Shown in pieces: positions 12,241-23,029 of a stretch of DNA of 64,000 bases (the first letter of the stretch is position 1; every line of letters begins with the position of its first letter). Below the pieces are notes generated by a model. That model did not search any database. It had not been told where the DNA came from and saw only the letters and a program-made list of their open reading frames with translations. The position numbers and the translations under genes were made by a program. Source of the stretch: Lojkania enalia (Eukaryota; Ascomycota; Dothideomycetes; Pleosporales); assembly GCA_010094045.1 (NCBI GenBank), contig ML986660.1, forward strand, positions 124,001-188,000, given 5' to 3'.

Positions 12241-13305
12241 ATGTCCCTTAGACTCTCAACGATCGTTTCCTGTATCTCAGTTGTCTTGGCGTCATCCGTA
12301 ACCTCGAAGGGCTTTATTCCATTTCCACATCATCAATTTGATAGTCGGTCATGGAATTCTCAGAATCCCTCTTGCTCAGGCTCTCCTCTGAACTATGTTG
12401 TTCTACCAAGTCTTGGAAAAGGTCTCGGGGTCTTTGCGGTCCGCGCTCTTGAGGTGGGCGATATTGTCATGCAAGAAGCGCCGGCCCTATTAGTCCACCC
12501 GCCACCATTCAGACAAGGGATGGGATACAATGTCACAGAAGTTGGAATTCGTGCTCGAGCCGCTTTTGAAGAACTCTCAGAAGACGCCCAGGCCGAGATT
12601 ATGTCTCTCACAGCGTACTATCGTCCGGCAGAAGCTAGGCTACCTGGGTTTGATCTTCTCAAGGCCATATTCAGCAGCAATGCGTATAACACAGGGGCCG
12701 ATCTTGGACTGTTCCCCAAAATCGCGAGAATTAACCATTCCTGCCGTCCTAACGCCGGCTATTCCTGGAACGCCGCCATTGGCAAGCGGGTTGTGTACGC
12801 AAGCAGGAAAATCGGTGAAGGGGAGGAGATTACAGTCTCATACATTCCGTTGTTACTCAGTGTATCGGAACGTCAAAAGAGACTAGATCCATATGGCTTC
12901 AAATGTGGTTGCGACGCTTGCGCTGCAGAGGAGAGCGCACGGAAAGCTGGAGATAGACGAAGAAGAGACATCAGAGATGCCTTCAACCAGCTAGAAAGAG
13001 AATCCATCTCGGACTTGGTCAATGACAAAGCCGGAAACAAAAAGGCCCAACAGTTAGCAAGACAGAGTGCTAAACTGGCACATCTCGTTGAAGAGGAACA
13101 GTTGCCCGACTATTATGCTAAAGCGTCTCGACTCGCCGCGATTTTTCATGCCCGAATACAAGACTGGGAACAAGCAACTAGGTGGGCGCAAAAGAGTTAC
13201 GAGTTAAGACGAATGGCCGATGCCGAATCTAAAGAAACGAAAGAGATGCATGCACTTACGAACAATTTGATTGCGAGCTGGAACAACGAAGGAGCAAAGC
13301 CATGA
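12241..13305 (+). CDS. SET-domain protein with N-terminal signal peptide
   Basis: Intronless, 354 aa, starting at an ATG. Residues 1-20 form a hydrophobic leader typical of a signal peptide. A split SET domain follows: GKGLGVFA at 59-66, NHSCRPNA at 165-172, and GEEITVSYI at 194-202, which includes the catalytic Tyr. The post-SET cysteines are at 222-227 (CGCDAC). The C-terminal third is helical and charged, like the TPR-like tail of SMYD/SET5-type proteins. The fold predicts a lysine methyltransferase using S-adenosylmethionine. A leader peptide on a SET protein is odd, but signal-bearing SET proteins recur in filamentous ascomycetes; substrate and location are not known from sequence. It lies divergent to the ThDP enzyme. 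Confidence 0.88.
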   Translation: MSLRLSTIVSCISVVLASSVTSKGFIPFPHHQFDSRSWNSQNPSCSGSPLNYVVLPSLGKGLGVFAVRALEVGDIVMQEAPALLVHPPPFRQGMGYNVTEVGIRARAAFEELSEDAQAEIMSLTAYYRPAEARLPGFDLLKAIFSSNAYNTGADLGLFPKIARINHSCRPNAGYSWNAAIGKRVVYASRKIGEGEEITVSYIPLLLSVSERQKRLDPYGFKCGCDACAAEESARKAGDRRRRDIRDAFNQLERESISDLVNDKAGNKKAQQLARQSAKLAHLVEEEQLPDYYAKASRLAAIFHARIQDWEQATRWAQKSYELRRMADAESKETKEMHALTNNLIASWNNEGAKP

Positions 13306-13549
13306 CCAAAGGTCGATGAACGCAGCCGGAATGCTAAACCGTGATCTTGGTATAGTCCTACCCATCAGAACACTGCGATAGAAGCCTCGTCTTCTGAAGT
13401 CGATACATTGGAGCGTCGAAACCACAAGTTGTCTTGCTTGAATTCGATCCCTCGCTTCACGGCCCACATACCCGATATTTTAGCCTAATCCGTAAAGCAA
13501 GCTGCCTCAGTGCCGCATCACAGAAATATATCAGCCCAAACATCGCTAT

Positions 13550-14488
13550 ATGCCTTCTTTGTTCTCTCAAGAAATTAGCTTGATAAAAATTCCCCTATCA
13601 CGATCCCCACCTAGCATGTCTCGACTGATAGACCAATATAAGCTTACAAGCAAGAAGCCCATGCGCGTGTTGATCCTGTCGATGCCAAGGACAGGTCAAT
13701 CTTCGCTCGTTTTCGCGCTGCGCAAGCTCGGATATACACCCCATACAATGCGGACACTCCTTTCGGACCCTTCCCACATCCCGCTCTGGCAAGAAGCCGT
13801 GAATACAACTCTACTACCACAAGAGGATCGCCCAGCACATCAACGCAACGCCCCACCCTACGGCCGCGAGGAGTTTGAAAAATTGCTCGGCGATTACGAC
13901 GTAGCTGCTGATCTGCCTAGTGCAGTTTTCGCAAAAGAGTTGGTCGAAGCGTACCCAGAAGCAAAAGTCATTTTAACGACAAGAAACTACAAAGACTGGG
14001 AAACAGACATGCAAAACTCACTCTGGATTTTCCTTACGTGGCGTCTCTTTGCGCTGTGTCGCATCTTATATATCACACAATGGGCGCCAGTCATTAGCCT
14101 ATTACACTCCATTTTCGCCGCTCATAATAAAAACACTTACTCCGGGCCTTTGGCCCGGAAAGCATTCGAGAAGCATAACGAGACGATCCGGAACCTTGTT
14201 CCATCTTCGAACCTTCTTGAATTTGATGAAAGGGATGGGTGGGGTTCGATATGCGAGTTTCTAGGCCACGAAGTACCGAATGAGGCGTTTCCGAGGGTTG
14301 TAGAAGGGGGACAGATGAGACAGGGCTTAGAAAGGGCGTGGTGGCGCATGGTACAGTCCGCTGTCCTAATACTGGCATTACCCGGGTTGGTGTGCATAAT
14401 AGCTTATGCGGGGTGGAAGTGGCAGCATGATATATGGGACATTTTGGATGAGGTCCTGGAGCGATCGAAAAAGCTATTGAATATGTAG
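13550..14488 (+). CDS. Sulfotransferase-like protein (fungal Sulfotransfer_4 type) with C-terminal membrane anchor
   Basis: 312 aa from the first ATG; an in-frame ATG at 13616 (MSRLIDQ) would give 290 aa and may be the real start. The P-loop-like 5'-phosphosulfate-binding motif SMPRTGQSSL follows a beta strand (VLILSM). Downstream come a DVAADLPSAVFAKEL segment and VILTTRNYKDWE, which match the layout of the P-loop sulfotransferase-like family common in fungi (once labelled NAD-dependent epimerase in many annotations). A hydrophobic helix near the C-terminus (VLILALPGLVCIIAYAGW) suggests a tail anchor. The acceptor substrate is unknown. No cluster partner is visible. Confidence 0.8.
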   Translation: MPSLFSQEISLIKIPLSRSPPSMSRLIDQYKLTSKKPMRVLILSMPRTGQSSLVFALRKLGYTPHTMRTLLSDPSHIPLWQEAVNTTLLPQEDRPAHQRNAPPYGREEFEKLLGDYDVAADLPSAVFAKELVEAYPEAKVILTTRNYKDWETDMQNSLWIFLTWRLFALCRILYITQWAPVISLLHSIFAAHNKNTYSGPLARKAFEKHNETIRNLVPSSNLLEFDERDGWGSICEFLGHEVPNEAFPRVVEGGQMRQGLERAWWRMVQSAVLILALPGLVCIIAYAGWKWQHDIWDILDEVLERSKKLLNM

Positions 14489-15028
14489 AATGATGAATCC
14501 CCATAGGTGAAAAAATGATTTGATAAAGACGGGATAAGCTCATCAAGCTTGGGAGTGCATGAGTTGCCGGTTGTTCAGACGCTGTGTCACAACATGAAAG
14601 AGCGCGTCCAAAGTGAAAACGGTTTCTAGAAAAGATACCGGATCTTGTCATGGCGATTCGGAAGTGGACTTTAGTTTCTGCTCCGAGTTTCGTGTAATCG
14701 AGCAACTCGATTATTCCTGTAAGTTGTTCTATTAGCCAATTCGGAAAACGAAGCGCGTCGGTTTCCCACTTTAGGACGCCGTACGAGGCTAGGTTCTAAA
14801 GTGTAAAAGTATGTAAGACTGTGAAATTTCAGGACTCATTTTATACTCTTCGAATTGAGGAACAAATTTGGCAGTTTCTTTAGCGCTAGAAGCCGGAACA
14901 AGCGATCAGGGTGGCCAAAATACAGCCAAAAAGGATCGCTTAGGTGTGCGCGATGTGGTTCGAACACCTTCGGTCCATCTTCTTCAACACAACACCTAGA
15001 ATTATCCCCTAAAACGCGTCCCCCCCCC
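14489..15028. other. Intergenic region between sulfotransferase-like gene and tRNA
   Basis: No gene is seen. A C9-A12 homopolymer tract at 15020-15040 forms part of the Pol III terminator of the minus-strand tRNA. Confidence 0.5.
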
Positions 15029-15045
15029 AAAAAAAAAAAAGAAAA
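15029..15045 (-). terminator. Pol III terminator of the tRNA-iMet gene
   Basis: Read on the minus strand, a TTTT run (15045-15042) and then, after one C, a T12 run (15040-15029) begin 16 nt after the tRNA 3' end. This is a standard RNA polymerase III stop and supports an active transcription unit. Confidence 0.7.
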
Positions 15046-15061
15046 TATATGTAGTCCCATT

Positions 15062-15186
15062 TAGCTAAGCTCCGTTTCGACTTCTTTTGTCAGTAATTCC
15101 GAGTTGCAGATATTAATTGATGGAGTCGCTTACTCAGAGGTCCTCCGGGTTATGAGCCCGGCGCGCTTCCGCTGCGCCACTTAGCT
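15062..15186 (-). tRNA. Initiator tRNA-Met (CAT), interrupted in the T-loop
   Basis: Minus strand 15186 to 15062, 125 nt; 72 nt after removing 15133-15081. Acceptor AGCTAAG pairs with CTTAGCT over 7 bp and includes the initiator-specific A1:U72 pair. The D-arm GCGC/GCGC carries a good A-box (TGGCGCAGCGG). The anticodon stem CCGGG/CCCGG has the GGG:CCC hallmark, with loop CTCATAA and anticodon CAT. The variable loop is AGGAC. The T-stem CTCTG pairs with CGGAG through one G:U, and the T-loop ATCGAAA carries A54, which marks eukaryotic initiators. The discriminator is A. The gene is split between A54 and T55 of the T-loop by 53 nt (separate entry). The B-box core TCGAAAC stays intact downstream of the insert, and a Pol III terminator follows. 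An alternative reading is a pseudogene broken by an insertion, but precise restoration by GT-AG removal argues against it. Confidence 0.8.
15081..15133 (-). other. 53-nt GT-AG segment inside the tRNA T-loop (candidate spliceosomal-type intron)
   Basis: On the minus strand the segment begins GTAAGC, carries ACTGAC about 10 nt before its end (a good fungal branch-point match) and ends GAAG. Its length matches the protein-gene introns in this window (47-80 nt). Excision leaves CTCTG-ATCGAAA-CGGAG, an intact T-arm. It is not at the usual tRNA intron position 37/38. I see no obvious bulge-helix-bulge at its junctions and no flanking target-site duplication. Confidence 0.65.
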
Positions 15187-15778
15187 TTATGTAGTGAAGA
15201 ATAAAAAAATTGCTATTTTTAAAGAATATGTCTAACACAAATATGACCGATTCTAAATTCCATAGCCGTTCGTGCCCATGGGCTACCGAGATACGGTACG
15301 GTGGGGCAAAATCCGTCCCCTACCGGTAAGGTGGTAGTCCGGCCAAGTGCCACGTCATAAAGTAACGGTTTCAGCGCGGAACACAATGCTTTTCGTTATT
15401 GCATAGAAAGGATGGGAGGAAGCCAAGTTTATTATTGGTATTGTTGGTATACCACAATTATCACCATTTATATGAGAATAGCTGCTAATGAGCTTGCAGT
15501 TTGCTCTTCTACGTTATAAATTGATCTAAGGAGTCCATTGGGGGGAAAAGGATGGAAACTAGCTTAGAACCTGGACACTAGATCCTGAATGTTTCACTGT
15601 CATATCAATGGCTCCCCTGGGCTCAATAGACGGGCATTTTGGGGAATCGCGAGTCGGTTAGCTTGATTCGGTTTAGCGCTTAGGGTACGCGTTGAGTGCA
15701 CCCCAAGGACGCGACGTGTCGAACGAACGCAAAGCATCTAGTGACCGAAGCGCCAATACGCTGTCCTTGCTAAGACTC
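15187..15778. other. Divergent 5' region of tRNA and CTF18
   Basis: About 0.6 kb holding the upstream flank of the minus-strand tRNA (A+T-rich near 15190-15230) and the promoter/leader of CTF18. No gene is seen. Confidence 0.5.
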
Positions 15779-18700
15779 ATGAGCGACTACTCGCCGCACA
15801 TAGACACATCTTTTGATCCTGCAATCCATCTCCACTCTGAACTTGCAGTCCAATCCGACTCGCACGCGTCGCTCTCCTATTCCGACGAGCTCGAGGCTTT
15901 GCAGCAGTGCATCGAAGAGACTAGGGCCCTGAAGAATAGGGCAGGCGTCGTGATTCAGCATAGAGCTTGGAGAACCGCCGACGTGTTCAGGAGCGAAGAG
16001 GAGTATCCAATTGGTATCTACAATACAAGCGGTGCCGCATGAGGACTTTTAGGACTAATTGCACTCAGATACGCCTTTAAAGCGTCTCAACAATTCTTCC
16101 GCTGCGTACTGCCCTAGCGGATTATCTGCAGACGGGCACATCTTCCCATCGTCCCCGCCTTGCATTATGCCTCTGATCTCGTCGCCAATTACATACCCTC
16201 CCATCTCGTCCCCGCAACACACTTCGCCGAAGAAACGCAAACGGCCGGATGCTGAAAGGAGTCCACTAAAGGACGTACATATCAATCAGCCTGCCAAGAG
16301 GGCTGGCGGCTTTCTTGACGACTCAGATGATGACGAGGACCTAGCTGCGGCGGAGGAGCACGCGCTAAAGAGACGTGCGATTGATGGTACCAACTGGGTT
16401 TCCCCCCTTCGGGATGTTCAGGTAGACCCTACGCCTCAGATTGCGAGTCAAGACGAAATAGCAAACCCCGAGACTATCCCGGTCGACGAACTAGATGATA
16501 TCTTCAGGTCGCCCTCACCTATAAAGCCTCGAACAACAACTGGGAGCCCAACGTCCTCGCCAAATCTAGGACACACTGCGCGCCTTCTATCCGGACAGAC
16601 AAAGTATATCCCCAAGAAGGCTGAGAAGGCCTCTGTTTCATATGAACAGCTCATCGCATCGCGGTCTACTACGCTTGAGGGTCGAGCAAAGAATAGTTAT
16701 TATGGGATTGACATTCATCGTTTGATGGAGGAGGCGCAGGTCGAAAATCGTAGCGATACCTCCCATAACGTTCCGCAGATCTCAGCAAAGCAGCCTAAAC
16801 CACAAGTCAAGCCATCCAAGAATGGCAGGACATTGATGTGGACTGAGAAGTATCGCGCAAAAAAATTTACAGATCTGGTGGGCGATGAACGTACACATCG
16901 ATCCGTACTCCGCTGGCTAAAAGGCTGGGATTCCATTGTCTTCCCAGGATCAGCAAAGATTAAACCAAAAAGCAAAAGGAGAGAAGAGCAGGAAGAACAG
17001 AAACACCGCAAGATCCTTCTGTTGACAGGGCCGCCTGGGCTAGGCAAGACAACTTTGGCACACGTTTGTGCTAAACAAGCCGGCTACGAGGTTCAGGAGA
17101 TCAACGCTTCCGATGAGCGAAGCCGAGATGTCGTAAAGGGTCGAGTTCGCGACATGGTAGGAACTGAAAACGTACGTGGTGTCAACGCGGATACAACAAA
17201 TGGGAAAGTACGAAAGGCTGGTAAACCTGTCTGTGTTGTTGTAGACGAGGTCGATGGCGTCGTGAGTGGGAGCGGAGGAGGTGGTGAAGGCGGATTCATA
17301 AAAGCACTAGTCGACCTGATCCGTCTAGACGAAAAGAACTCAAAATTAGCGGGTCAACAACCTGCTACTGCTGCCAAGCAGAAGAGAAAAGGCGATAAGT
17401 TTCGACTATTGCGGCCCCTTATTCTAATATGCAATGATATGTATCACCCGTCATTACGACCACTTCGACAATCATCATTTGCCGAAATCATCCACATTCG
17501 CAAACCGTCTCTCAACATAATGGTCTCCCGTGTACAGAATGTCTTTGACAAAGAGGGCATCGCTTGCGACTCTGACGGCGCCCGTCGGCTATGTGAAGCA
17601 ATTTGGGGCGTCAGTACGAAGAAAGAAGGTGGCACCGGTAGCGGCACGGGCGAGGGAGATATACGCGGTGTGATGGTGGTCAGTGAGTGGGTTGCTGGCC
17701 GATTGCGAGCTTCCCATGCTCAAATCAACGAAACACCACGATTGACAAGGCGTTGGGTGGAGGAAAACGTCATCAATGACCTTCACCACGGTGGTGGAGC
17801 CGTGCGAGGCTTGGGACGTGGTGGAGCCAAAGATGTGGTCGATCGAGTTTTCCGTGAAGGCGCTGGCTTTCCAAAACAAGCTGAGATAGCGCCTATAGCG
17901 GTTCAACAGGGCAAGAAGGGGGCGATCGGCGTGGCCGAGGCAGCAAAGCAATGTGCAATGCAGAGACTGAGAGAAATGGTCGATACGAGCGGCGACTGTG
18001 ATCGAATTGTCACAGGTACATCCATTTCTAGTTTGTTCTTTCATCTATACTAATTGAATTACCCAGACTGCTTCACAGCATACCCAGAAAAACCATTCCA
18101 GGACGACACTCTCCTTAGCAAACCATGCGCGGCTTTTGAGTGGCTCTACTTCCATGACCTGCTCTCCTCTGCCGTCCATGGCTCTCAGGAGTGGGAACTC
18201 GCGCCTTATCTCTCACAATCGGTTCTCGCCTTCCATGACCTTTTTGCCTCTCCTCGTCAACAAAGTACGAATCAGATGATAGACTCTGGTCCCGACGCCT
18301 CCTTCTCCGGGCCCAGCGCAAGCTTTCATGCAGCTGAACAGCAAAAGGCCAATCGAGCCCAGCTAATGGGCTTATATTCTTCTCTTAGCTTACCGTTGGC
18401 GCGTATTTTCCGCTCTCCAGAAGAGCTTGCCACCGAATTTCTTCCATACGTCCTACGCATCCTTTCGCCAGATGTTAAGCCAGTGATTATAAATAGTGGT
18501 GTTGTAGGATCAAAATCTGCAGCCACCGCATCTATTCGCAAGGCCTCAGAGAAGGCCCTTGTGAAGAGAGCGGTGCAAGCAATGGCTGCGACTGGCGTCC
18601 GTTTTGAGAAGAGCAGGGTAGAATTCGATGACACCACGAATAAAAATAGTGGATGGGTATATCGAATGGAACCTGCGCTCGATCAACTTGGCGCTTTTGA

Positions 18701-19073
18701 TACTCTTGATTACAAGAAAGAAGAAAAGGTCCGATTTGCAGTTCGAAGTGTGCTAGAAAGCGAATGGAAGAAAGAGAGTGCGAGAATGGATGCCGAGATC
18801 CGACGAAAACGTGGTGGGCAAGTTGACGAAGAAACAAATAGAGAGCAGAACGCAGATGACGGGGAAACCAAAAAGACTGAGGTCAAGGAGGAGAAAGTCA
18901 AGAGGGATTTCTTCGGCAGAGTCATGAAGGAGAAGGCCGCTGTTTCGCGTGATGCAAAGCTAAAGATTCAGGTTGAAGGGAACCAGGGGAGGATTTGGGT
19001 GTCATTTCATGAAGGGTTTTCAAATGCAGTTCGAAAGCCAATCACGCTTGATGAGCTTATGAGAGGATTATAG
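15779..19073 (+). CDS. CTF18: CTF18, large subunit of the alternative clamp loader CTF18-RFC
   Basis: Exons 15779-16013, 16069-18015 and 18067-19073 total 1063 codons (1062 aa). Introns are 55 and 51 nt, both GT-AG with actaat-type branch sites. The AAA+ core has Walker A GPPGLGKT at about 399-406 and Walker B VVVDEVDG at about 468-475. A WTEKYRAKKFTDLVGDE lead-in precedes it, as in Rfc1/Ctf18. After the second intron comes the Ctf18-type segment DCFTAYPEKPFQDDTLLSKP and FEWLYFHD. The long Ser/Pro-rich N-terminus and Lys-rich C-terminus fit the family. Known role: with Rfc2-5, Dcc1 and Ctf8 it loads PCNA for replication and sister-chromatid cohesion in the nucleus. The frame extends upstream only to a TTG, so the ATG at 15779 (MSDYSPHID) is chosen. 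Confidence 0.93.
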
Positions 19074-19276
19074 AATGTATCGCATGCAGCACGAAATGAG
19101 CGCTCTTTTTTTTTAAACACTTATGGCGACCGGAATATACCTCGCCGCCGTTGTACGCAGCATGACGTTAGTCACTCTCATGAATTAGATTTTGTCCCCG
19201 ACTTGTCACTACTTTTTCGGACTTAAATATAGAGAGTTTCCAAGTCTTCCCTAACTTCCATACCTTTAATTTATTT

Positions 19277-19317
<41 letters not shown>

Positions 19318-22300
19318 TGGTTTGGTTTCCTTCTTTGGTAAAGGGGAGAGAGGGTTGTTTGTCATTAGGCGGTGGTTCACAAAAAGGGTTGGATGTCACG
19401 ACCGCTACGACTTTTTTTTGCACCGTTTATGTGACTGGCAACATGAATATCTTGATATATCCCAGTCGGTTATAGCCACCTACCAAGAACTACTTGTTAT
19501 TTCCGGACATATCTTACCAGCAGAGCCTTTCCGTCAACCCATCTGTCGATATACAGACTACAACTTTGCCCTCCCTCACAGGTGGAGAAGTGGACTTCCC
19601 AGGCGGCATCACTATTTAGGACGAGAACGACAGATTCCAGGCCTAAGCTAGTTAATGTGATGAACGGTACAAATCAGGCATCTTGGCGTGCAAGGAATGA
19701 TCGAGGGTGGCTACGAGCGAAATTTTGGAAATGAAATGAACCGAGTTGACGCACGAGTATTCGGTTTGAGGCGTAGCGGGGATGGGGGCAGAACTACCAG
19801 CATTTCGTTAGGGGTGAGTCCCCATAACGTACATCACCACCAAATCAGGATAATGTTGTTACATCTTTTGGTACAACCCGGCGCGCTTCATCTGTAGTAA
19901 GCATGTTGGGCCAACGATTTGCCGGCGATGCGGTGTGTAAGCTTACGCCTTACTGTCTACATCGGTAATATTCGTCATGAACATATTGCTACCCGGGATA
20001 TACCTTGTTTTATATCCTGCAGAATACCTACAGACCCCATTTTACACGTATCAGTACACACAATCCATTTCACAATAGTTATTAAAGATAGAATATCAAA
20101 ACTTAATATCCGAGCATTGTGACGCAACTGCTATATGTTATTGTAAACGGATAGATTTAAATATATGGGACAATACACGGAAGCCATCAATAAGTAATGC
20201 AAACGGCAATATAGTTTGTTACTAGACATGTATTTCATTCTTAGTACCTCCCGATAAGCTTGATTCGAAAGCCCCCAGGCTGCTTCCACACTTTAGTTGA
20301 TGTAGTCCGCCTCTAAGGCGGGACAGTTTAGGCTACTGACAATATTGGCCCGGGCAAACTACCTTTGGTGTATGCACTGCCAAGCTCTTCAAGGATGTAT
20401 AACTGGAAGACTATAAAGAGGTCTCACCAACTAATTTGCTATTAGGAATTTCTAACAGTGCTTTATTTTTTGCCTACATTATTCCCTAACTATTTCCTCC
20501 TTGATAACGATCTTTTCCATAATCATACCTAGAACCGTGAAAATTGGTGGATTTGGAGCATTGGAGGAGTCAATTGAGTGGCTATCTAGAGGACCATATA
20601 TGGGCGGGTGGGTACCCCCGTCAGGGCTGGGTCCTCGGTTATAATATCAATTATGACACTCATTGTCTGCAACCAAGGGTGTCCTATCAAATCTCAAACG
20701 CATAATGAGAGAGCAACTCTTCAGTAAACTTTGATGAACGCACTAGATAGCAACTGCGAACCAAGGAAGAAAAATATCCATAGGTTTAGCAAAATAGTCT
20801 TCTAGAACTTGATGGGAGGCCTCTAGCTTCTCACGGAATTCCTATGATTGTACGCTGCAGAACCGCATGAACGCAGAACGTCATTGTGTAGATGCAATTC
20901 CAGGCAGGTTAAGGGGAAATGGTGTCAAATGCAACGCCTCCCGTGCGGTCCGAATTAAGCTCTTTTTTATGACTGCTTCCGAGGCACAATGCATAGGGAG
21001 GGTAAAGAGAATTTCCAGTGTCCCAAAGGGAAAATATGAAAAGTAGTGAAGGCAGAGTAATTCCTTGTTCGGAGTAAGTGTGGCATAAGCAGAGAGTTAG
21101 AAAATATTTTCGATCCTGGAGCCTCAGCAAGTTGGAACAAAGACGACATTTTCTCCCTAAGCGACAAGCGCTATGAGATAGCGGCCAGTGAAGACGAATG
21201 CGGCCACTCGGTGTCTGCACTAATCATGATCGAGTTAGAAATTCTGCTTAAGGTAAACCGAATAGTATGAATATCCTTACATATTTCCAGGACCTGTGGT
21301 TCGGTGACTAACACCGAGAAGTTTGACAAGGTATGAGGCCATCTCGATAGCTATCGAATCAATATATACTATGATAAGAACAAGCTCATCACCACCGGAA
21401 ACGTTTGCACCTCGATGCCCCACTGGGCGATTAGGACAGGTCCCTTACCGGTAGGATCATTTTCCAAAAGGCTAATTGCTCGAAGCCTCAACAGGTTTTG
21501 CCATATTCTGATCAGGGTGAGGGCTTGTGTAAATGACCTGTGACAGAGTTGATACAATAAGGAGATTGGTAATATAAAACGGGGTGATCGGGGCTATTCG
21601 GTCCTGGAATGGTTAGAGGAGGCAGATCAAATTGAGATCCTGGGTATTCTCTCGTGTTGCTATTACAACCAAACTCGACTGCGAAGTCCTCTAGTGTAAG
21701 GTTATATAAGGCACAATTCCTCATGAGGACTAACCTTGATATCATGTGACACTTGGACGGACAGTACAAATAACTTTGATCTTCCATAGATACCAATCAA
21801 CGTAGTTCCCCTCCTCATCTGTCCTGATACCTTACATCTAGAATGCGGCTTACGTGCCTCTAAGGACTAGGTGTACGCGAAAAATATAGAGCGACCTACG
21901 CGAAGCGCTCGTCGTTCCCAAAGGAATTTGGATGCGCACTTGAGCCAGCTCTTAACATGGCCTTAATTTGGCTGCAGAATCTGCCATATTGGTTGACTGC
22001 AATTCCTTGCCCTTGCGTAGGTTACACTAATAACCACCCGTCAAGCTACTATGTGAGATAACCTAATGTTCTTCGACTGTTAGCATGAGCGTAAGGAAGA
22101 CTATTTTCCTTCCTGGTTGATTGGTCACTATAGAACATTTAACACACATCAAAAGTTTATACAACCGCTTACTTCCGAATCTCAGGGGGATTGCTGTGGC
22201 GAATAGAAGAGATGGTGGCATCCTCCCCATGCACAAGGACGGTTAATCTTGCATTGCTCTCTTCCTGCAAGGACAAGTACGAGGCAGCGTGCGAGGCGGA

Positions 22301-23029
22301 GGTTTGAATTTACCGTAGCCGCGACCAGGGAAACCTCGAACTGAAGCTCTATGAACTGTTTGGGGCCTTTGTTTGAACGCCAAAGTCTTGGGGAGGAGTT
22401 AATATCGGCAGCAATAGTGGTCCATGACATTCTAGAGGGAATACCCACACCACCTATAAATATATTCTTGCACATGCGAAGTCTGCAGCAAGATTAATGC
22501 AGATTTGATCTCCACAAATAAGCCTTAGACTTCCATGCCAAGAAGACGAACCCGAACTGGTCCAACAACCCAATTCAAAAATTAGAATCCTAGGTAGGGT
22601 GGATGACACGTGCCCCGGGTTGCAGCCGAAGCTTACTTCTAGGCAGGCGACTTTCTGTAAGAAAACAGTCGCTGCGCCACAATCGTATCCTCAATACGAA
22701 CTTCAATGGGGGCCGTTTCGGGGCGCGGGACTGTGATCAAACGTGGCTGAGACCTGTGGAAGCCGAGGAAATGATATAAGAGTCTGAACCTGACGCTTAT
22801 TATCAATATAGGCCCGAGCCCATCCACAACCCGCGCTTCCCCAGATCTTGCGATCTTCAACATCAACATAACAGGTCCGCGATCAGGGGCCCGCCCAAGC
22901 AACGATTCGTATACGAAGAAGAAAGGGCTTGCGCGAGCCAAGCGTGTCAGCCCACGTGCGATCGCGACACGGCAACGTCGCATCTTCGCATTGATTCAGT
23001 ATTCCATTCGGAGGGAACACACGACCGAA
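19074..23029. other. Gene-free stretch of about 4 kb
   Basis: No supported gene. A 31-T homopolymer lies at 19280-19310 just past CTF18. The rest is moderately A+T-rich with many short unconnected frames. A plus-strand patch around 22240-22400 looks faintly coding but has stops and no recognisable family. Near 22639-22983 an antisense frame of 114 aa exists without supporting motifs. Confidence 0.45.

Noticed and set aside
14935..14990. TTCGAAC with a nearby TTTTT on the minus strand, resembling a second tRNA 3' half
   Set aside because: No A-box, no anticodon arm and the acceptor ends do not pair, so a tRNA could not be folded.
22639..22983. 114-aa antisense frame head-to-head with the small Cys gene
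   Set aside because: Composition is Arg-rich without domains, and the frame starts inside the presumed promoter; no support beyond being open.
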